A stretch of DNA of 64,000 bases from Polynucleobacter bastaniensis (lineage in GTDB: Bacteria; Pseudomonadota; Gammaproteobacteria; Burkholderiales; Burkholderiaceae): contig NZ_JACVOU010000005.1 of the NCBI RefSeq assembly GCF_018882205.1, positions 124,001-188,000 on the forward strand, given 5' to 3'. This document shows, in pieces, positions 53,970 to 63,536 of this stretch. Position 1 is the stretch's first letter. Each line of letters begins with the position of its first letter. The notes under the pieces were generated by a model. It saw only the letters and a list, made by a program, of their open reading frames with translations, made no database searches and was not told where the DNA came from. The position numbers and the translations under genes are program-made.

Positions 53970-54884
53970 ATGCACGAAATTACAGCCATATCCCCTCTTT
54001 TATCCACCAAGGCCGACACAAGACGTCGTTTTCTGGGCTTAAGCCTATGTTTTGGGGCTCTCATTGGGGGTTCAAGCCTGAGCGGGTGCAGCCTAATGAG
54101 TAGTCGCAAGCCAGTCATTGGGCTTGTCTTGGGGGCAGGTGCCGCCCGAGGTTTTGCCCACGTGGGTGTCATTAAGGCATTAGAGGCACAAGGTATTCGG
54201 CCCGATATCGTGGTCGGCAGTAGTGCCGGAAGCGTTATTGCGGCACTACTTGCCTCTGGCGCCACTGGAAATGATCTCAATCGGCTTGCCTTAAATCTTG
54301 ATGAGGCAACCATTGCCGACTGGGGCCTGCCTTTTGCGGGAAGGTTCGGAGGTCTGATTAAAGGGGATGCACTTCAAAACATGGTGAATCGTGAAGTACA
54401 AAATAAGTCTATCGAGCAAATGCGCATACCCCTAGGAATTGTGGCGACTGAACTGCAATCTGGTAAAGGTATCTTGTTTCGCTCTGGCAATACAGGTTTA
54501 GCGGTGCGAGCCTCCTGCAGCGTCCCAGGCGTATTCCAGCCCGCAGTCATCAGCGGCAAAGAATATGTGGACGGCGGCTTGGTTGCTCCAGTCCCTGTGA
54601 GCTATGCAAGGCAGATGGGTGCAACCATCATCATCGCGGTCAACATCTCATCAGAACCCGTTCATCAAGATGCCAGCGGAACCTTTGGTGTTATGCAACA
54701 AACGATATCCATCATGCAGCGAAGTATTAATCAGTATGAGCTCAAGAGCGCAGATATTGTGATCACGCCTCTTCTCAAACAAATGAGTAGCGGCGACTTC
54801 AAATCCAGAAATGCCGCCATCCTTGCTGGTGAGGTTGCGGCACAGGAGCAAATGGCGCTAATAAAAGAGAGGCTAAAGAGCTAG
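53970..54884 (+). CDS. Patatin-like phospholipase family lipoprotein (RssA-like)
   Basis: A roughly 304-residue protein with a signal ending in the lipobox LSGC (about residue 40) and a patatin domain: GLVLGAGAARGFAHVGVIKAL oxyanion loop, VGSSAGSVIAAL with the nucleophilic serine, and DGGLVAPVPVSYAR with the catalytic aspartate. It is predicted to be a membrane-anchored serine lipase or acyl hydrolase. The start is unsure: ATG at 53970 is chosen, though the AAGGGAGG upstream is too far away; a GTG at 53934 has no ribosome site. It diverges from scpB. Confidence 0.88.
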   Translation: MHEITAISPLLSTKADTRRRFLGLSLCFGALIGGSSLSGCSLMSSRKPVIGLVLGAGAARGFAHVGVIKALEAQGIRPDIVVGSSAGSVIAALLASGATGNDLNRLALNLDEATIADWGLPFAGRFGGLIKGDALQNMVNREVQNKSIEQMRIPLGIVATELQSGKGILFRSGNTGLAVRASCSVPGVFQPAVISGKEYVDGGLVAPVPVSYARQMGATIIIAVNISSEPVHQDASGTFGVMQQTISIMQRSINQYELKSADIVITPLLKQMSSGDFKSRNAAILAGEVAAQEQMALIKERLKS

Positions 54885-54903
54885 ACATACTCTAGCTAGA
54901 AGC

Positions 54904-55566
54904 CTATAGGCTACGAGATTTGCGTTTGAGTTTATTTACTTCATTTAACAACTCTTTACGCTCTGCGTCACCCAAGTTGTCACTGCCGTCGAGGCGGCGA
55001 GCACCATCAAAGCGCTTATCCCAGTAGAGGCTACCGAGATCGTCTACACGCACACTGGTACCCTTAGATGGGGAATGAATGAATTTATTGTCGCCAACAT
55101 AAATGCCGACATGAGAGAAAGTTAAACGCATGGTGTTGAAAAACACTAAATCACCAGGCTGCAATTCTTCACGAGTAATCGGTTTGCCTACTCGGCTCAT
55201 TTGAGTAGATTTGCGTGGCAATAAAAAACCTAGCTTATCTTTAAAAACATAGCCAACAAAACTACTGCCGTCCAAACCAGATTGCGGTAACTCTGCATCC
55301 CAGCGATAACGCACGCCAATCACTTCCATGGCGCGGTTAATTAATTCATCTGATTTAACGGTAACGGAATCTGCCAAACGATCTGACACACGAGCGAAGT
55401 AAGACTTACCCGCCTGAAACATGGTTTCTTTGGGAGCCTCCTTAGCAACTTCTGCAGGCAGGTCTTTTGCAGCATCAGCAACAGTATCCGAAGCTCGTGC
55501 AGGATTGGCAGCCAATGTGATTGCAATCAGTATAGCGATTGGCAAGAGGTCTTTTTTAAGGGACAT
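54904..55566 (-). CDS. NlpC/P60 (C40) family protein, catalytic cysteine replaced
   Basis: A 220-residue exported protein with a signal peptide (cleavage near residue 25) and one NlpC/P60 domain (about 73-200). The family uses a Cys-His dyad to cut peptidoglycan stem peptides. The usual D-C-S-G motif reads D-G-S-S here, putting Gly100 (codon GGC, one base from TGC) at the nucleophile position. The histidine is kept in FSHVGIYVG (His152), and the remaining fold motifs ELQPGDLVFF and KFIHSPSKG are intact. It is therefore probably a binding-only or inactive homologue. It follows yejF on the same strand after a 138-base gap that holds no gene. Confidence 0.88.
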   Translation of the reverse strand: MSLKKDLLPIAILIAITLAANPARASDTVADAAKDLPAEVAKEAPKETMFQAGKSYFARVSDRLADSVTVKSDELINRAMEVIGVRYRWDAELPQSGLDGSSFVGYVFKDKLGFLLPRKSTQMSRVGKPITREELQPGDLVFFNTMRLTFSHVGIYVGDNKFIHSPSKGTSVRVDDLGSLYWDKRFDGARRLDGSDNLGDAERKELLNEVNKLKRKSRSL

Positions 55567-55704
55567 TCCTTCATTCTAACAAAGAAGGCCTCTTTCACCA
55601 AGTGCTAGCCCAAGAGTTAACTTATTGTTTTCAATGGAGTATTTACCATTATGGGGCGTAAATGCACCAATGTAGCGCCTTAGGGCGTCTATTTCAGGGA
55701 AGTC

Positions 55705-57384
55705 TTAGGTCAGTTCAGCGGCCGCAAACAACTCTTGGGTATAGCTCTGACGTGGGTGCTTAATGAGGGTCTCAGTATCACCAAACTCCACAACCCTCCC
55801 CCCTTTGAGCACCATCACCTCATGCGACATCGCCCGAATGACCGCCAAATCATGGCTAATGATTAAATAGGCCAAGTTGTATTTTTTCTGGAGCTCAGTT
55901 AGCAAAGCGAGCACCTGTTTTTGAATCGATACATCTAATGCTGAAGTTGGCTCATCTAATACCAGGATCTGCGGCTTCAGAATCAAAGCACGAGCGATCG
56001 CAATACGCTGCCTCTGACCGCCAGAGAATTCATGGGGATAACGTGTGAGGGCAGAACGATCAATTCCCACTTCTCGCAAAATATCCAAGACACGAGACTC
56101 ACGCTCCGCCGCAGACAAATTCGGAAAGTGCACATCCAAACCCTCTGAAACAATTTGCATCACATTCATACGCGGAGAAAGTGAGCCAAACGGATCTTGA
56201 AAGATCACCTGCAAACTAGAGCGCATGGCTCGACGATCTAATGGTTTTAACTTTTGCCAATCCTTACCCAATACATCGACTGTGCCAGTGGTTTCTGCTG
56301 CAGAATCACCCAACAAACCTAAAACCGCCATGCCTAAGGTAGTCTTACCTGAACCAGACTCACCAATCACGCCGATAGTCTGCCCCTGCTTTAGCTCAAA
56401 GCCAAGCTTACGCAAGACCTGATGACGTGGAGATTTTTTAAACCAAGAGATCGACTCTGTGCCAGGATAAGAGACCGATAAGTTCTCTGTCTTTAATAAG
56501 ACGGGTGCCAAAGGCATTACCGGCGCTAAATCGCGCGCTGGCACACTGTTGACTAAGGCTTTTGTATATGCGTTATCTGGATGCTCAAAGACTTGCTTTG
56601 TAGTTCCGACCTCCATCAAGTTGCCCTGATTGAGAACGGCAACGCGCTGAGCAAAATGCTTAACCAGGTTGAGATCATGTGTAATTAACAGGATTGCCAT
56701 ACCGCCATGATCTTTAGACTCTTCTTGCAACTCTTTGAGTAAATCCAAAATCTGTAGACGCAAGCTAACGTCCAAAGCAGTGGTAGGCTCATCTGCAATA
56801 AGTAATCTTGGCTTACACGCTAAGGCCATTGCAATCATGGCGCGTTGACGTTGTCCACCAGATAATTGGTGCGGATAAGAGTGGAAGCGCTTCTCTGGCT
56901 CAGGAATGCCAGTTTTCTTGAGCAATTCAATTGCAGCAGACATTCCGTCGGCCTTAGAGATCAGTGGCTCATAAATCTGCACCGCCTCCACAATCTGATT
57001 ACCGATAGTAAACAAAGGATTGAGTGCAGTCATCGGCTCCTGAAACACCATCGCAATCTCACGACCCCGAATCTCACGAATAGCTTGTATTGGCAAATCC
57101 AGTAAATTCACTGAAGGGTTACTAGCATCTGAACTCTTGCCACTCCACAAAATTCGGCCGGATGTTTTTGCACCCTCAGGCTCAAGACGCAGAGGCGCTA
57201 GGGCAGTCAGCGTCTTACCTGAACCAGACTCCCCAACGAGCGCAACGCGCTCACCCACGCCGATCTCTAGATCCAGATGGCTCACGGCAAATTTTTCGCG
57301 CCGACCTGAACCAAATGAAATTGAGAAATCTTCATAGCGCAGTAAAGGAATTACTGATTTATTTGAATTAGCCTTTTCACTCAT
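55705..57384 (-). CDS. yejF: YejF-type fused ABC transporter ATPase (peptide import)
   Basis: A 559-residue protein with two fused ABC ATPase domains that drive oligopeptide import. Domain 1 has GESGSGKTLTAL (about residue 51) and LSGGQRQRAMIAMAL; domain 2 has GESGSGKTTLGMAVLG (about 343) and FSGGQRQRIAIARAL, with LVLDEPTSALDVS Walker B. It is the last gene of yejA-yejB-yejE-yejF and overlaps yejE by 4 bases. E. coli YejABEF imports microcin C, and related systems import murein peptides. Confidence 0.95.
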   Translation of the reverse strand: MSEKANSNKSVIPLLRYEDFSISFGSGRREKFAVSHLDLEIGVGERVALVGESGSGKTLTALAPLRLEPEGAKTSGRILWSGKSSDASNPSVNLLDLPIQAIREIRGREIAMVFQEPMTALNPLFTIGNQIVEAVQIYEPLISKADGMSAAIELLKKTGIPEPEKRFHSYPHQLSGGQRQRAMIAMALACKPRLLIADEPTTALDVSLRLQILDLLKELQEESKDHGGMAILLITHDLNLVKHFAQRVAVLNQGNLMEVGTTKQVFEHPDNAYTKALVNSVPARDLAPVMPLAPVLLKTENLSVSYPGTESISWFKKSPRHQVLRKLGFELKQGQTIGVIGESGSGKTTLGMAVLGLLGDSAAETTGTVDVLGKDWQKLKPLDRRAMRSSLQVIFQDPFGSLSPRMNVMQIVSEGLDVHFPNLSAAERESRVLDILREVGIDRSALTRYPHEFSGGQRQRIAIARALILKPQILVLDEPTSALDVSIQKQVLALLTELQKKYNLAYLIISHDLAVIRAMSHEVMVLKGGRVVEFGDTETLIKHPRQSYTQELFAAAELT

Positions 57385-58406
57385 GAGCGACCCCCACTCA
57401 TAGCGCCTGACTTACGAGAATCAAAAGCATCGCGTAAGGCTTCACCCATAAAAGTGAGCAAAAGTAAGGTGGCCACTAAAACAACAAAAGTCGATAGTGA
57501 AATCCACCACGCATCTAAATTACTTTTTCCTTGAGAGAGTAATTCACCCAGACTTGGCGTTCCTGGTGGCACACCTAAACCCAAGAAATCTAAACTGGTG
57601 AGAGACAAGATCGCCGCGCTCATTCTGAAGGGAAGAAAGGTAATGACGGGCGTCAAACTGTTCGGCAAAATATGACGGCGCATAATTTGTAGATTGGTTA
57701 AGCCCAATGCTCGGGCTGCACGAACGTACTCTAGTGCGCGATTGCGGAAGAACTCTGCACGCACGTAGTCAGATAAACCCATCCAACCAAATGCTGCCAG
57801 CAAAATAATCAAGAGCCAAATACTTGGGTTAAAGATAGAGGCAAAAATGATGAGTAGGTATAACTCTGGCATCGCCGACCAAATCTCAATCAAACGCTGA
57901 GAAACTAGATCGAACTTGCCACCAAAGAATCCCATTAAAGAGCCGGTAATGATGCCAACGCTGACACCAACAATGGTGAGCGCTAAGCCAAATAAAATCG
58001 ATAGGCGAAAGCCATAAATTAAGCGCGATAAGACATCGCGCCCACGATCATCAGTGCCTAACCAGTTATCAAGCGATGGTGGTGCAGGATTAGGTGCTTT
58101 TGAGAAGTAATTGAGCGTCTCATAGCTATAAGGAATCGGTGGATAAATTGCCCAATTACCATTGCTGGTGATGTTGTGACGGATATCCGGATCTAAAAAA
58201 TCGGTTGGCGTTGCGAAATCACCGCCAAAGACTCGCTCAGGCTGTGACTTCACAATCGGAAAATAGAATTTCTCTTCGTAGCGAACTATCCAAGGTTTGT
58301 CATTCGCAATCAGCTCGGCCCCCATGGAGAGACCGAATAGGATCATGAAAATCCAAAGGCTGGCATAACCCATGCGACTATTTTTAAAGCGATGCCAGCG
58401 ACTCAT
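57381..58406 (-). CDS. yejE: YejE-type peptide ABC transporter permease
   Basis: A 341-residue inner-membrane permease with an N-terminal helix, a periplasmic insert (about 45-105 with YNPPIPYSY-like sequence) and the BPD permease core GTDDRGRDVLSRLIYGFRLSILFGLALT and EYVRAARALGLTNLQIMRRHILPNS, which contains the EAA motif that docks the ATPase. Four-base overlaps on both sides tie it to yejB and yejF. Confidence 0.94.
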   Translation of the reverse strand: MSRWHRFKNSRMGYASLWIFMILFGLSMGAELIANDKPWIVRYEEKFYFPIVKSQPERVFGGDFATPTDFLDPDIRHNITSNGNWAIYPPIPYSYETLNYFSKAPNPAPPSLDNWLGTDDRGRDVLSRLIYGFRLSILFGLALTIVGVSVGIITGSLMGFFGGKFDLVSQRLIEIWSAMPELYLLIIFASIFNPSIWLLIILLAAFGWMGLSDYVRAEFFRNRALEYVRAARALGLTNLQIMRRHILPNSLTPVITFLPFRMSAAILSLTSLDFLGLGVPPGTPSLGELLSQGKSNLDAWWISLSTFVVLVATLLLLTFMGEALRDAFDSRKSGAMSGGRS

Positions 58407-59479
58407 GAGCCACCTCCCGCACCAAACTGGATGCGCGGATCAATGTAGACGTAGCAAAGATCCGAAATCAACTTTGTAAATAAACCAATCAGCGTGAAAA
58501 GATAAAGCGTTCCGAAAACCACTGGGTAGTCGCGTCGCATAACGGACTCGTAAGAGAGCAAACCGAGTCCATCTAAAGAAAATAGAGTTTCGATCAGCAA
58601 CGAGCCTGTAAAGAAAGCGCCAATAAATGCTGCTGGAAATCCAGTCACCAAAGGAAGAAGTGCATTGCGGAACACATGCTTCCACAGCACTTGTTTTTCC
58701 ATGAGACCTTTAGCTCTCGCAGTCAATACATACTGTTTGCGAATCTCCTCTAAAAAGGAGTTCTTCGTCAGCATCGTGATCACCGCAAAGCTACCTAAAA
58801 CTGAAGCGGTAATTGGTAAAACTAAATGCCACAAATAGTCCATTACCTTGCCCATCATGCTGAGCTCACTCCAGTTATCTGAAGTCAGTCCGCGTAGTGG
58901 AAAGATTTGCAAAAAACTGCCGCCGCCAAAGAGGACAAGGAGGAGTACTCCCAATACAAATCCTGGAATGGCATAACCGACCAAGATGCAGCTGCTAGTA
59001 ACCGCATCAAAGCGAGAGCCATCGCGCACTGCTTTGGCAATGCCCAAAGGAATGGATACCAGGTAAGTAATAAAGAAGGTCCATAGACCAATACTGATCG
59101 ATACCGGCAACTTAGAAACTACTAAGCCCCAGACACTTTCGTGCTGGTAATAGCTTTGACCTAAATCGAATCTGGCAAAACGCCCCAACATCATGAAATA
59201 ACGCTCTACTGGCGGCTTATCAAATCCGTAGAGCGCTTTAACCTCTTCCAAACGTTGTGCATCGACACCTTGACGCCCGCGATAGCTTGCTCCAGCACCC
59301 GATGACTCTGATCCACCGGTTGCTCCAGCACCTTTGCCTTTTAATTCCAAGACCATCTGTTCTACTGGGCCGCCGGGTACAAATTGCACGACTGCAAAAG
59401 TCAAGGTCAGTACACCCAATAAGGTAGGGATCATCAGCAGAAGGCGTTTAAAGATATAGGCGCGCATTTGACCTTGCAT
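58403..59479 (-). CDS. yejB: YejB-type peptide ABC transporter permease
   Basis: A 358-residue permease partner of YejE. The N-terminus RLLLMIPTLLGVLTLTFAVVQFVPGGPVEQMV is typical of DppB/YejB proteins, and the EAA docking motif is QYVLTARAKGLMEKQVLWKHVFRNALLP. The usual YejB glycine/serine-rich periplasmic insert is present (around GAGATGGSESSGAGAS). It starts one base from the yejA stop. Confidence 0.94.
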   Translation of the reverse strand: MQGQMRAYIFKRLLLMIPTLLGVLTLTFAVVQFVPGGPVEQMVLELKGKGAGATGGSESSGAGASYRGRQGVDAQRLEEVKALYGFDKPPVERYFMMLGRFARFDLGQSYYQHESVWGLVVSKLPVSISIGLWTFFITYLVSIPLGIAKAVRDGSRFDAVTSSCILVGYAIPGFVLGVLLLVLFGGGSFLQIFPLRGLTSDNWSELSMMGKVMDYLWHLVLPITASVLGSFAVITMLTKNSFLEEIRKQYVLTARAKGLMEKQVLWKHVFRNALLPLVTGFPAAFIGAFFTGSLLIETLFSLDGLGLLSYESVMRRDYPVVFGTLYLFTLIGLFTKLISDLCYVYIDPRIQFGAGGGS

Positions 59480-61347
59480 TATTTAGCCTCCTCTTTCCAC
59501 CAGTTTTGCATAATCCAAGGCTCCGCTGAGTAGTACAAGGGAGGCTCTGGGTAGCGCATCTCTTTGCGATAGGCAACCCGGTGCGTTGGGTTGTACCACT
59601 GTGGAATGACGTAATAACTATTCCAGAGTACGCGATCTAAGGCTCTCGTAGCGGCACGTAACTCCTCGCGATTTTGTGCTTTAGTAATTTCCTGAATCAA
59701 TGCATCTACTACTGGCGACTGAATGCCAATGACATTATCTGATCCCTTTTCTTTGGCAGCCTGACTACCAAAGCGATCCCATAATTCATTACCAGGATTT
59801 TGCGAATCTGGGAAACGAACTGTTGTCATATCAAAATCAAATTCATCCATACGCTTTTGATGAAGAGCGAAGTCGCTAGTTCGAATATCTACCTGAACTC
59901 CCAACTTCTCTAGATTGCGCACGTAAGCAGAAATTACCCTCAGAAAGAATCCGCCATTTTCCACCATCTCAAAACGAAATGGCTCACCCTTTTCATTACG
60001 CAATGCGCCATCGCGATACTGCCAGCCAGCATGCATCAATAGTTCGCGGGCTTTCTTTAAATTCTGACGTAGGCTGTCTGGTGACTTGGTAGATGGGGCT
60101 GGGGGCATTGGATTAAATACTGCATCAGGCACCCATTGCGGGTACTTTGTTTTTAAGGGTCTTAGCAGCTTTAGTTCTGCTTCAGTAGGCTTACGCGGCC
60201 CATCAAAATTCGCGCTCAAATCGCTATTCTGAAAATAGCTATTGATACGACTGTATTGATCATAAAAAATTTGGCGATTGAGCCATTCAAAATCTAAGGC
60301 GTAACCTAAAGCTTCACGTACTCGAGCATCCTTAAAGATTGGGCGACGAAGGTTCATCGCAAAACCCTGCATCCCTGCCCCGTTGTTATTGAGAAATGCC
60401 TTCCTCAATAGAGTGCCGTTATCAAACTTGGAACCCACATAACCCTTAGCCCAAATCTTGGCGCGGTATTCAACGATAGCGTCGAATTCACCTGCTTTGA
60501 AGGCCTCTAGACGAACAGCATCATCACTATAGAGTTTGTAAAGCACGCGATCAAAGTTATAAAAACCAACGCGGACATTTAAAGGCTTACTTAATTGATC
60601 GGCCCAATATTGCGGGTTTCGCTTATAGACAATGGATTTACCAGCTTTAAAGGATTCAATCAGGTAGGGCCCACTACCCAATGGCGTTTCAAAGGCAATC
60701 TTCTCAAAAGGAATGATCGTACCGTCCGGATTCTTTCCCCAGTTACGAGAAAAGATAGGGAGCGTTCCTGCCAAAATAGGTAATTCTGTGTTGTTGTTTT
60801 TGAAATCAAAACGCACTACTCGGTCTGATAACACAACCGCTTCTTTAATATCTGCGAAGGTAGTTCTATAGCGTGGATGCGCTTTACCACTCATTAATAC
60901 ATCAAAGCTATGTTTCACATCTGCAGCTAAGACTGGGCTACCATCAGAAAACTTTGCTTCAGTACGAATACGAAACGTTACCGACTTATGGTCTTGAGCA
61001 ACAGCAATATCTTCAGCAAGCAAACCATAAATGCTTGATACCTCATCAGCACTTCCCTCGGCCAAAGATTCAAACATCAATTCAATTCCAGGCGCCGTTA
61101 CACCCCGCAGAGTAAAAGGATTGAACTTATCAAAACTGGTTCTTTGCCCTGGGTTGGGTAAAGTGAGAGTGCCTCCCCTAGGGGCATGAGGATTCACGTA
61201 ATCAAAATGGGCAAATCCTTCGGCATATTTAGGCTTGCCATACTGGGAAATCCCTTGAGCTGCCTGCGCTACATTGGCCCAAAGCCCCACTAGCATGGCT
61301 AGTAGCAAGAAATGGGCTATTTGGCGAATGGGGTTTAGGGTGGACAT
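59479..61347 (-). CDS. yejA: YejA-type extracellular peptide-binding protein
   Basis: A 622-residue periplasmic binding protein with a signal peptide (cleavage near ANVAQA, residue 29). Family segments include the opening ISQYGKPKYAEGFAHFDYVNPHAPRGG, GFAMNLRRPIFKDARVREALGYALDFEWLN and the C-terminal SYYVIPQWYNPTHRVAYRKEMRYPEPPLYYS. It binds oligopeptides for the YejBEF pump. It leads the operon and diverges from fabI across only 50 bases. Confidence 0.94.
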   Translation of the reverse strand: MSTLNPIRQIAHFLLLAMLVGLWANVAQAAQGISQYGKPKYAEGFAHFDYVNPHAPRGGTLTLPNPGQRTSFDKFNPFTLRGVTAPGIELMFESLAEGSADEVSSIYGLLAEDIAVAQDHKSVTFRIRTEAKFSDGSPVLAADVKHSFDVLMSGKAHPRYRTTFADIKEAVVLSDRVVRFDFKNNNTELPILAGTLPIFSRNWGKNPDGTIIPFEKIAFETPLGSGPYLIESFKAGKSIVYKRNPQYWADQLSKPLNVRVGFYNFDRVLYKLYSDDAVRLEAFKAGEFDAIVEYRAKIWAKGYVGSKFDNGTLLRKAFLNNNGAGMQGFAMNLRRPIFKDARVREALGYALDFEWLNRQIFYDQYSRINSYFQNSDLSANFDGPRKPTEAELKLLRPLKTKYPQWVPDAVFNPMPPAPSTKSPDSLRQNLKKARELLMHAGWQYRDGALRNEKGEPFRFEMVENGGFFLRVISAYVRNLEKLGVQVDIRTSDFALHQKRMDEFDFDMTTVRFPDSQNPGNELWDRFGSQAAKEKGSDNVIGIQSPVVDALIQEITKAQNREELRAATRALDRVLWNSYYVIPQWYNPTHRVAYRKEMRYPEPPLYYSAEPWIMQNWWKEEAK

Positions 61348-61397
61348 ATATGCAACAATTGTAGATAGCTAATCATATTTGAAGTAAAGGAAACAAC

Positions 61398-62183
61398 ATG
61401 GGCTTTCTCTCCGGCAAAAAAATCCTGATTACCGGGCTTCTCTCTAACCGCTCTATAGCCTATGGTATTGCCAAGGCATGCCACCGCGAAGGGGCTGAAC
61501 TGGCCTTTACCTACGTTGGTGAGCGCTTCAAAGACCGCATTGTCGATTTCGCTAAAGAATTCAATACCGAACTGATTTTTAACTGCGACGTTGGCAGCGA
61601 TGAACAGATTTCCGCCCTTTTTAAGGATTTGGCTAAGACTTGGCCGCAATTTGATGGCTTTGTCCATGCGATTGGCTTTGCACCACGTGAAGCGATTGCT
61701 GGAGACTTTTTAGAAGGTCTTTCTCGCGAGGGCTTCAAAATCGCTCATGACATCTCGGCCTACAGCTTTCCGGCGATGGCAAAAGAAGCTTTGCCCATGT
61801 TGCGCGACAAATCTTCCTTGTTGACATTAACTTACCTCGGCAGCTTACGTAACGTTCCCAACTACAACACTATGGGACTTGCTAAGGCCTCACTTGAAGC
61901 CTCGGTACGCTACATCGCTGGCTCAGTCGGACCTAAAGGCATTCGCGCTAACGGAATCTCTGCTGGCCCGATTAAAACTTTGGCCGCTGCTGGCATTAAA
62001 GGGTTTGGCAAGATTTTGGAGGCAGTTGAACAAACTGCCCCCATGCGTCGCAATGTCACGATTGATGATGTTGGTAATACTGCCGCTTTCCTATTGTCTG
62101 ATTTAGCAAACGGCATCACCGCTGAAATCATTTATGTCGATAACGGCTTTAGCCAAGTGGTTGGCGGCATGGAAGAACTTTGA
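61398..62183 (+). CDS. fabI: Enoyl-[acyl-carrier-protein] reductase FabI
   Basis: FabI reduces trans-2-enoyl-ACP with NADH in fatty acid synthesis. The 261-residue protein has the modified nucleotide-binding start GKKILITGLLSNRSIAYGIAKA and the active-site Y-x6-K in YNTMGLAKASLEASVRYIA, both FabI-specific. AAAGGAAACAAC precedes the ATG. The stop overlaps the TTG start of chrA. It diverges from yejA. Confidence 0.96.
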   Translation: MGFLSGKKILITGLLSNRSIAYGIAKACHREGAELAFTYVGERFKDRIVDFAKEFNTELIFNCDVGSDEQISALFKDLAKTWPQFDGFVHAIGFAPREAIAGDFLEGLSREGFKIAHDISAYSFPAMAKEALPMLRDKSSLLTLTYLGSLRNVPNYNTMGLAKASLEASVRYIAGSVGPKGIRANGISAGPIKTLAAAGIKGFGKILEAVEQTAPMRRNVTIDDVGNTAAFLLSDLANGITAEIIYVDNGFSQVVGGMEEL

Positions 62184-63505
62184 ACGTTCCACTACGCGAG
62201 GCCCTGAAGTTTTGGGCCAAACTGGGCTTCATTAGTTTTGGTGGGCCCGCTGGACAGATAGCCGTTCTGCATCAAGAGCTAGTTGAGAAGCGTCGCTGGA
62301 TTTCTGAGCGGCGTTTTTTACATGCGCTCAACTATTGCATGCTGTTGCCCGGACCTGAGGCGCAGCAATTAGTTACCTACATCGGCTGGTTAATGCATCG
62401 TACTTGGGGTGGTGTTTTTGCTGGCACCCTCTTTGTTCTGCCCTCCCTCCTTATTTTGATCGGCTTATCTTGGATCTACCTCACCTTTGGGCAAGTGCCT
62501 TGGATTGCTGCCATCTTTTTTGGCATCAAACCTGCAGTCACTGCCATCGTCCTTCATGCAGCAGTTCGTATTGGTAAACGCACGCTTCATAATCAAGCAC
62601 TACGTTGGATTGCAATCGGATCCTTTCTGGCGATCTTTGTTTTTAATTTGGCTTTCCCAATCATCGTTATCGTTGCTGCATTGATGGGCGTCTGGGGTGG
62701 CAAGCGCTACCCAGAATATTTTCAGCAAACTGCCACTCACGATAAATCAACAGCAGCACACGCTCCAGCATTAATTGATGATCACACCCCCACTCCAGAG
62801 CACGCTCAGTTTTCCAAAAAGAAGCTGGCGCTGCATAGTTCAGTTGTTCTCGCGCTCTGGTTAATTCCGTTTATTGCCCTAGCACTGATCTTTGGTTGGA
62901 AGACGCTCTACCCGCAAATTGCTTGGTTCTTTACTAAAGCTGCCTTCCTCACTTTTGGTGGTGCTTACGCAGTTCTACCCTACGTCTACCAAGGCGCAGT
63001 AGATCAATTTCATTGGCTTAGCGCAGGTCAGATGATGGATGGTTTAGCGCTTGGAGAAACCACTCCAGGACCACTCATCATGGTGGTGGCTTTTGTTGGA
63101 TATCTGGCTGGCCATATTCAACATCTGATTGGGAATAGCAATCCGTTTTGGTTTGGCGTGCTTGGGGCTTGTGTTGCCACCTGGTTTACTTTTTTACCTT
63201 CTTTTTTCCTGGTACTAGTCGGCGGTCCACTCATTGAATCCACTCATGGCAAGCTGAGTTTTACTGCGCCCCTGACTGCCATCTCTGCAGCAGTGGTCGG
63301 CGTCATCGCCAATCTAGGTCTATTCTTTGCGTATCACGTCTTTTTTCCGCATGGTCTTGGTGGTTCAATCTCATGGATTTCGATTGTGATTACCTTGTTT
63401 GCAGGTTTAGCGCTCTTTAGGTATCAAAAAGGGGTGATTAGCGTGTTGATCGGTTCAGCTTTGGCTGGGCTTCTGAGTTATTTACTGACTACTTTATTGA
63501 TCTAG
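62180..63505 (+). CDS. chrA: Chromate efflux transporter ChrA
   Basis: A 441-residue membrane protein with two CHR domains, the long-chain type: N-terminal LGFISFGGPAGQIAVLHQELVEKRRW and C-terminal AAFLTFGGAYAVLPYVYQGAVDQFHWL, each followed by a P-G-P motif (LLPGPEAQQL and TTPGPLIMV). It expels chromate. The start is TTG at 62180 with GGAAG just upstream, and it overlaps the fabI stop, so it should be translated together with fabI. Confidence 0.92.
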   Translation: MNVPLREALKFWAKLGFISFGGPAGQIAVLHQELVEKRRWISERRFLHALNYCMLLPGPEAQQLVTYIGWLMHRTWGGVFAGTLFVLPSLLILIGLSWIYLTFGQVPWIAAIFFGIKPAVTAIVLHAAVRIGKRTLHNQALRWIAIGSFLAIFVFNLAFPIIVIVAALMGVWGGKRYPEYFQQTATHDKSTAAHAPALIDDHTPTPEHAQFSKKKLALHSSVVLALWLIPFIALALIFGWKTLYPQIAWFFTKAAFLTFGGAYAVLPYVYQGAVDQFHWLSAGQMMDGLALGETTPGPLIMVVAFVGYLAGHIQHLIGNSNPFWFGVLGACVATWFTFLPSFFLVLVGGPLIESTHGKLSFTAPLTAISAAVVGVIANLGLFFAYHVFFPHGLGGSISWISIVITLFAGLALFRYQKGVISVLIGSALAGLLSYLLTTLLI

Positions 63506-63536
63506 CAAGGCTGTATTGGGGGCTGAAATTGGCATA

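Noticed and set aside
55567..55704. AGCGCC/GGGCGT inverted sequence near 55672-55688 as a yejF terminator
   Set aside because: Pairing is only 4 bp and there is no T-run; the gap otherwise shows nothing clear.
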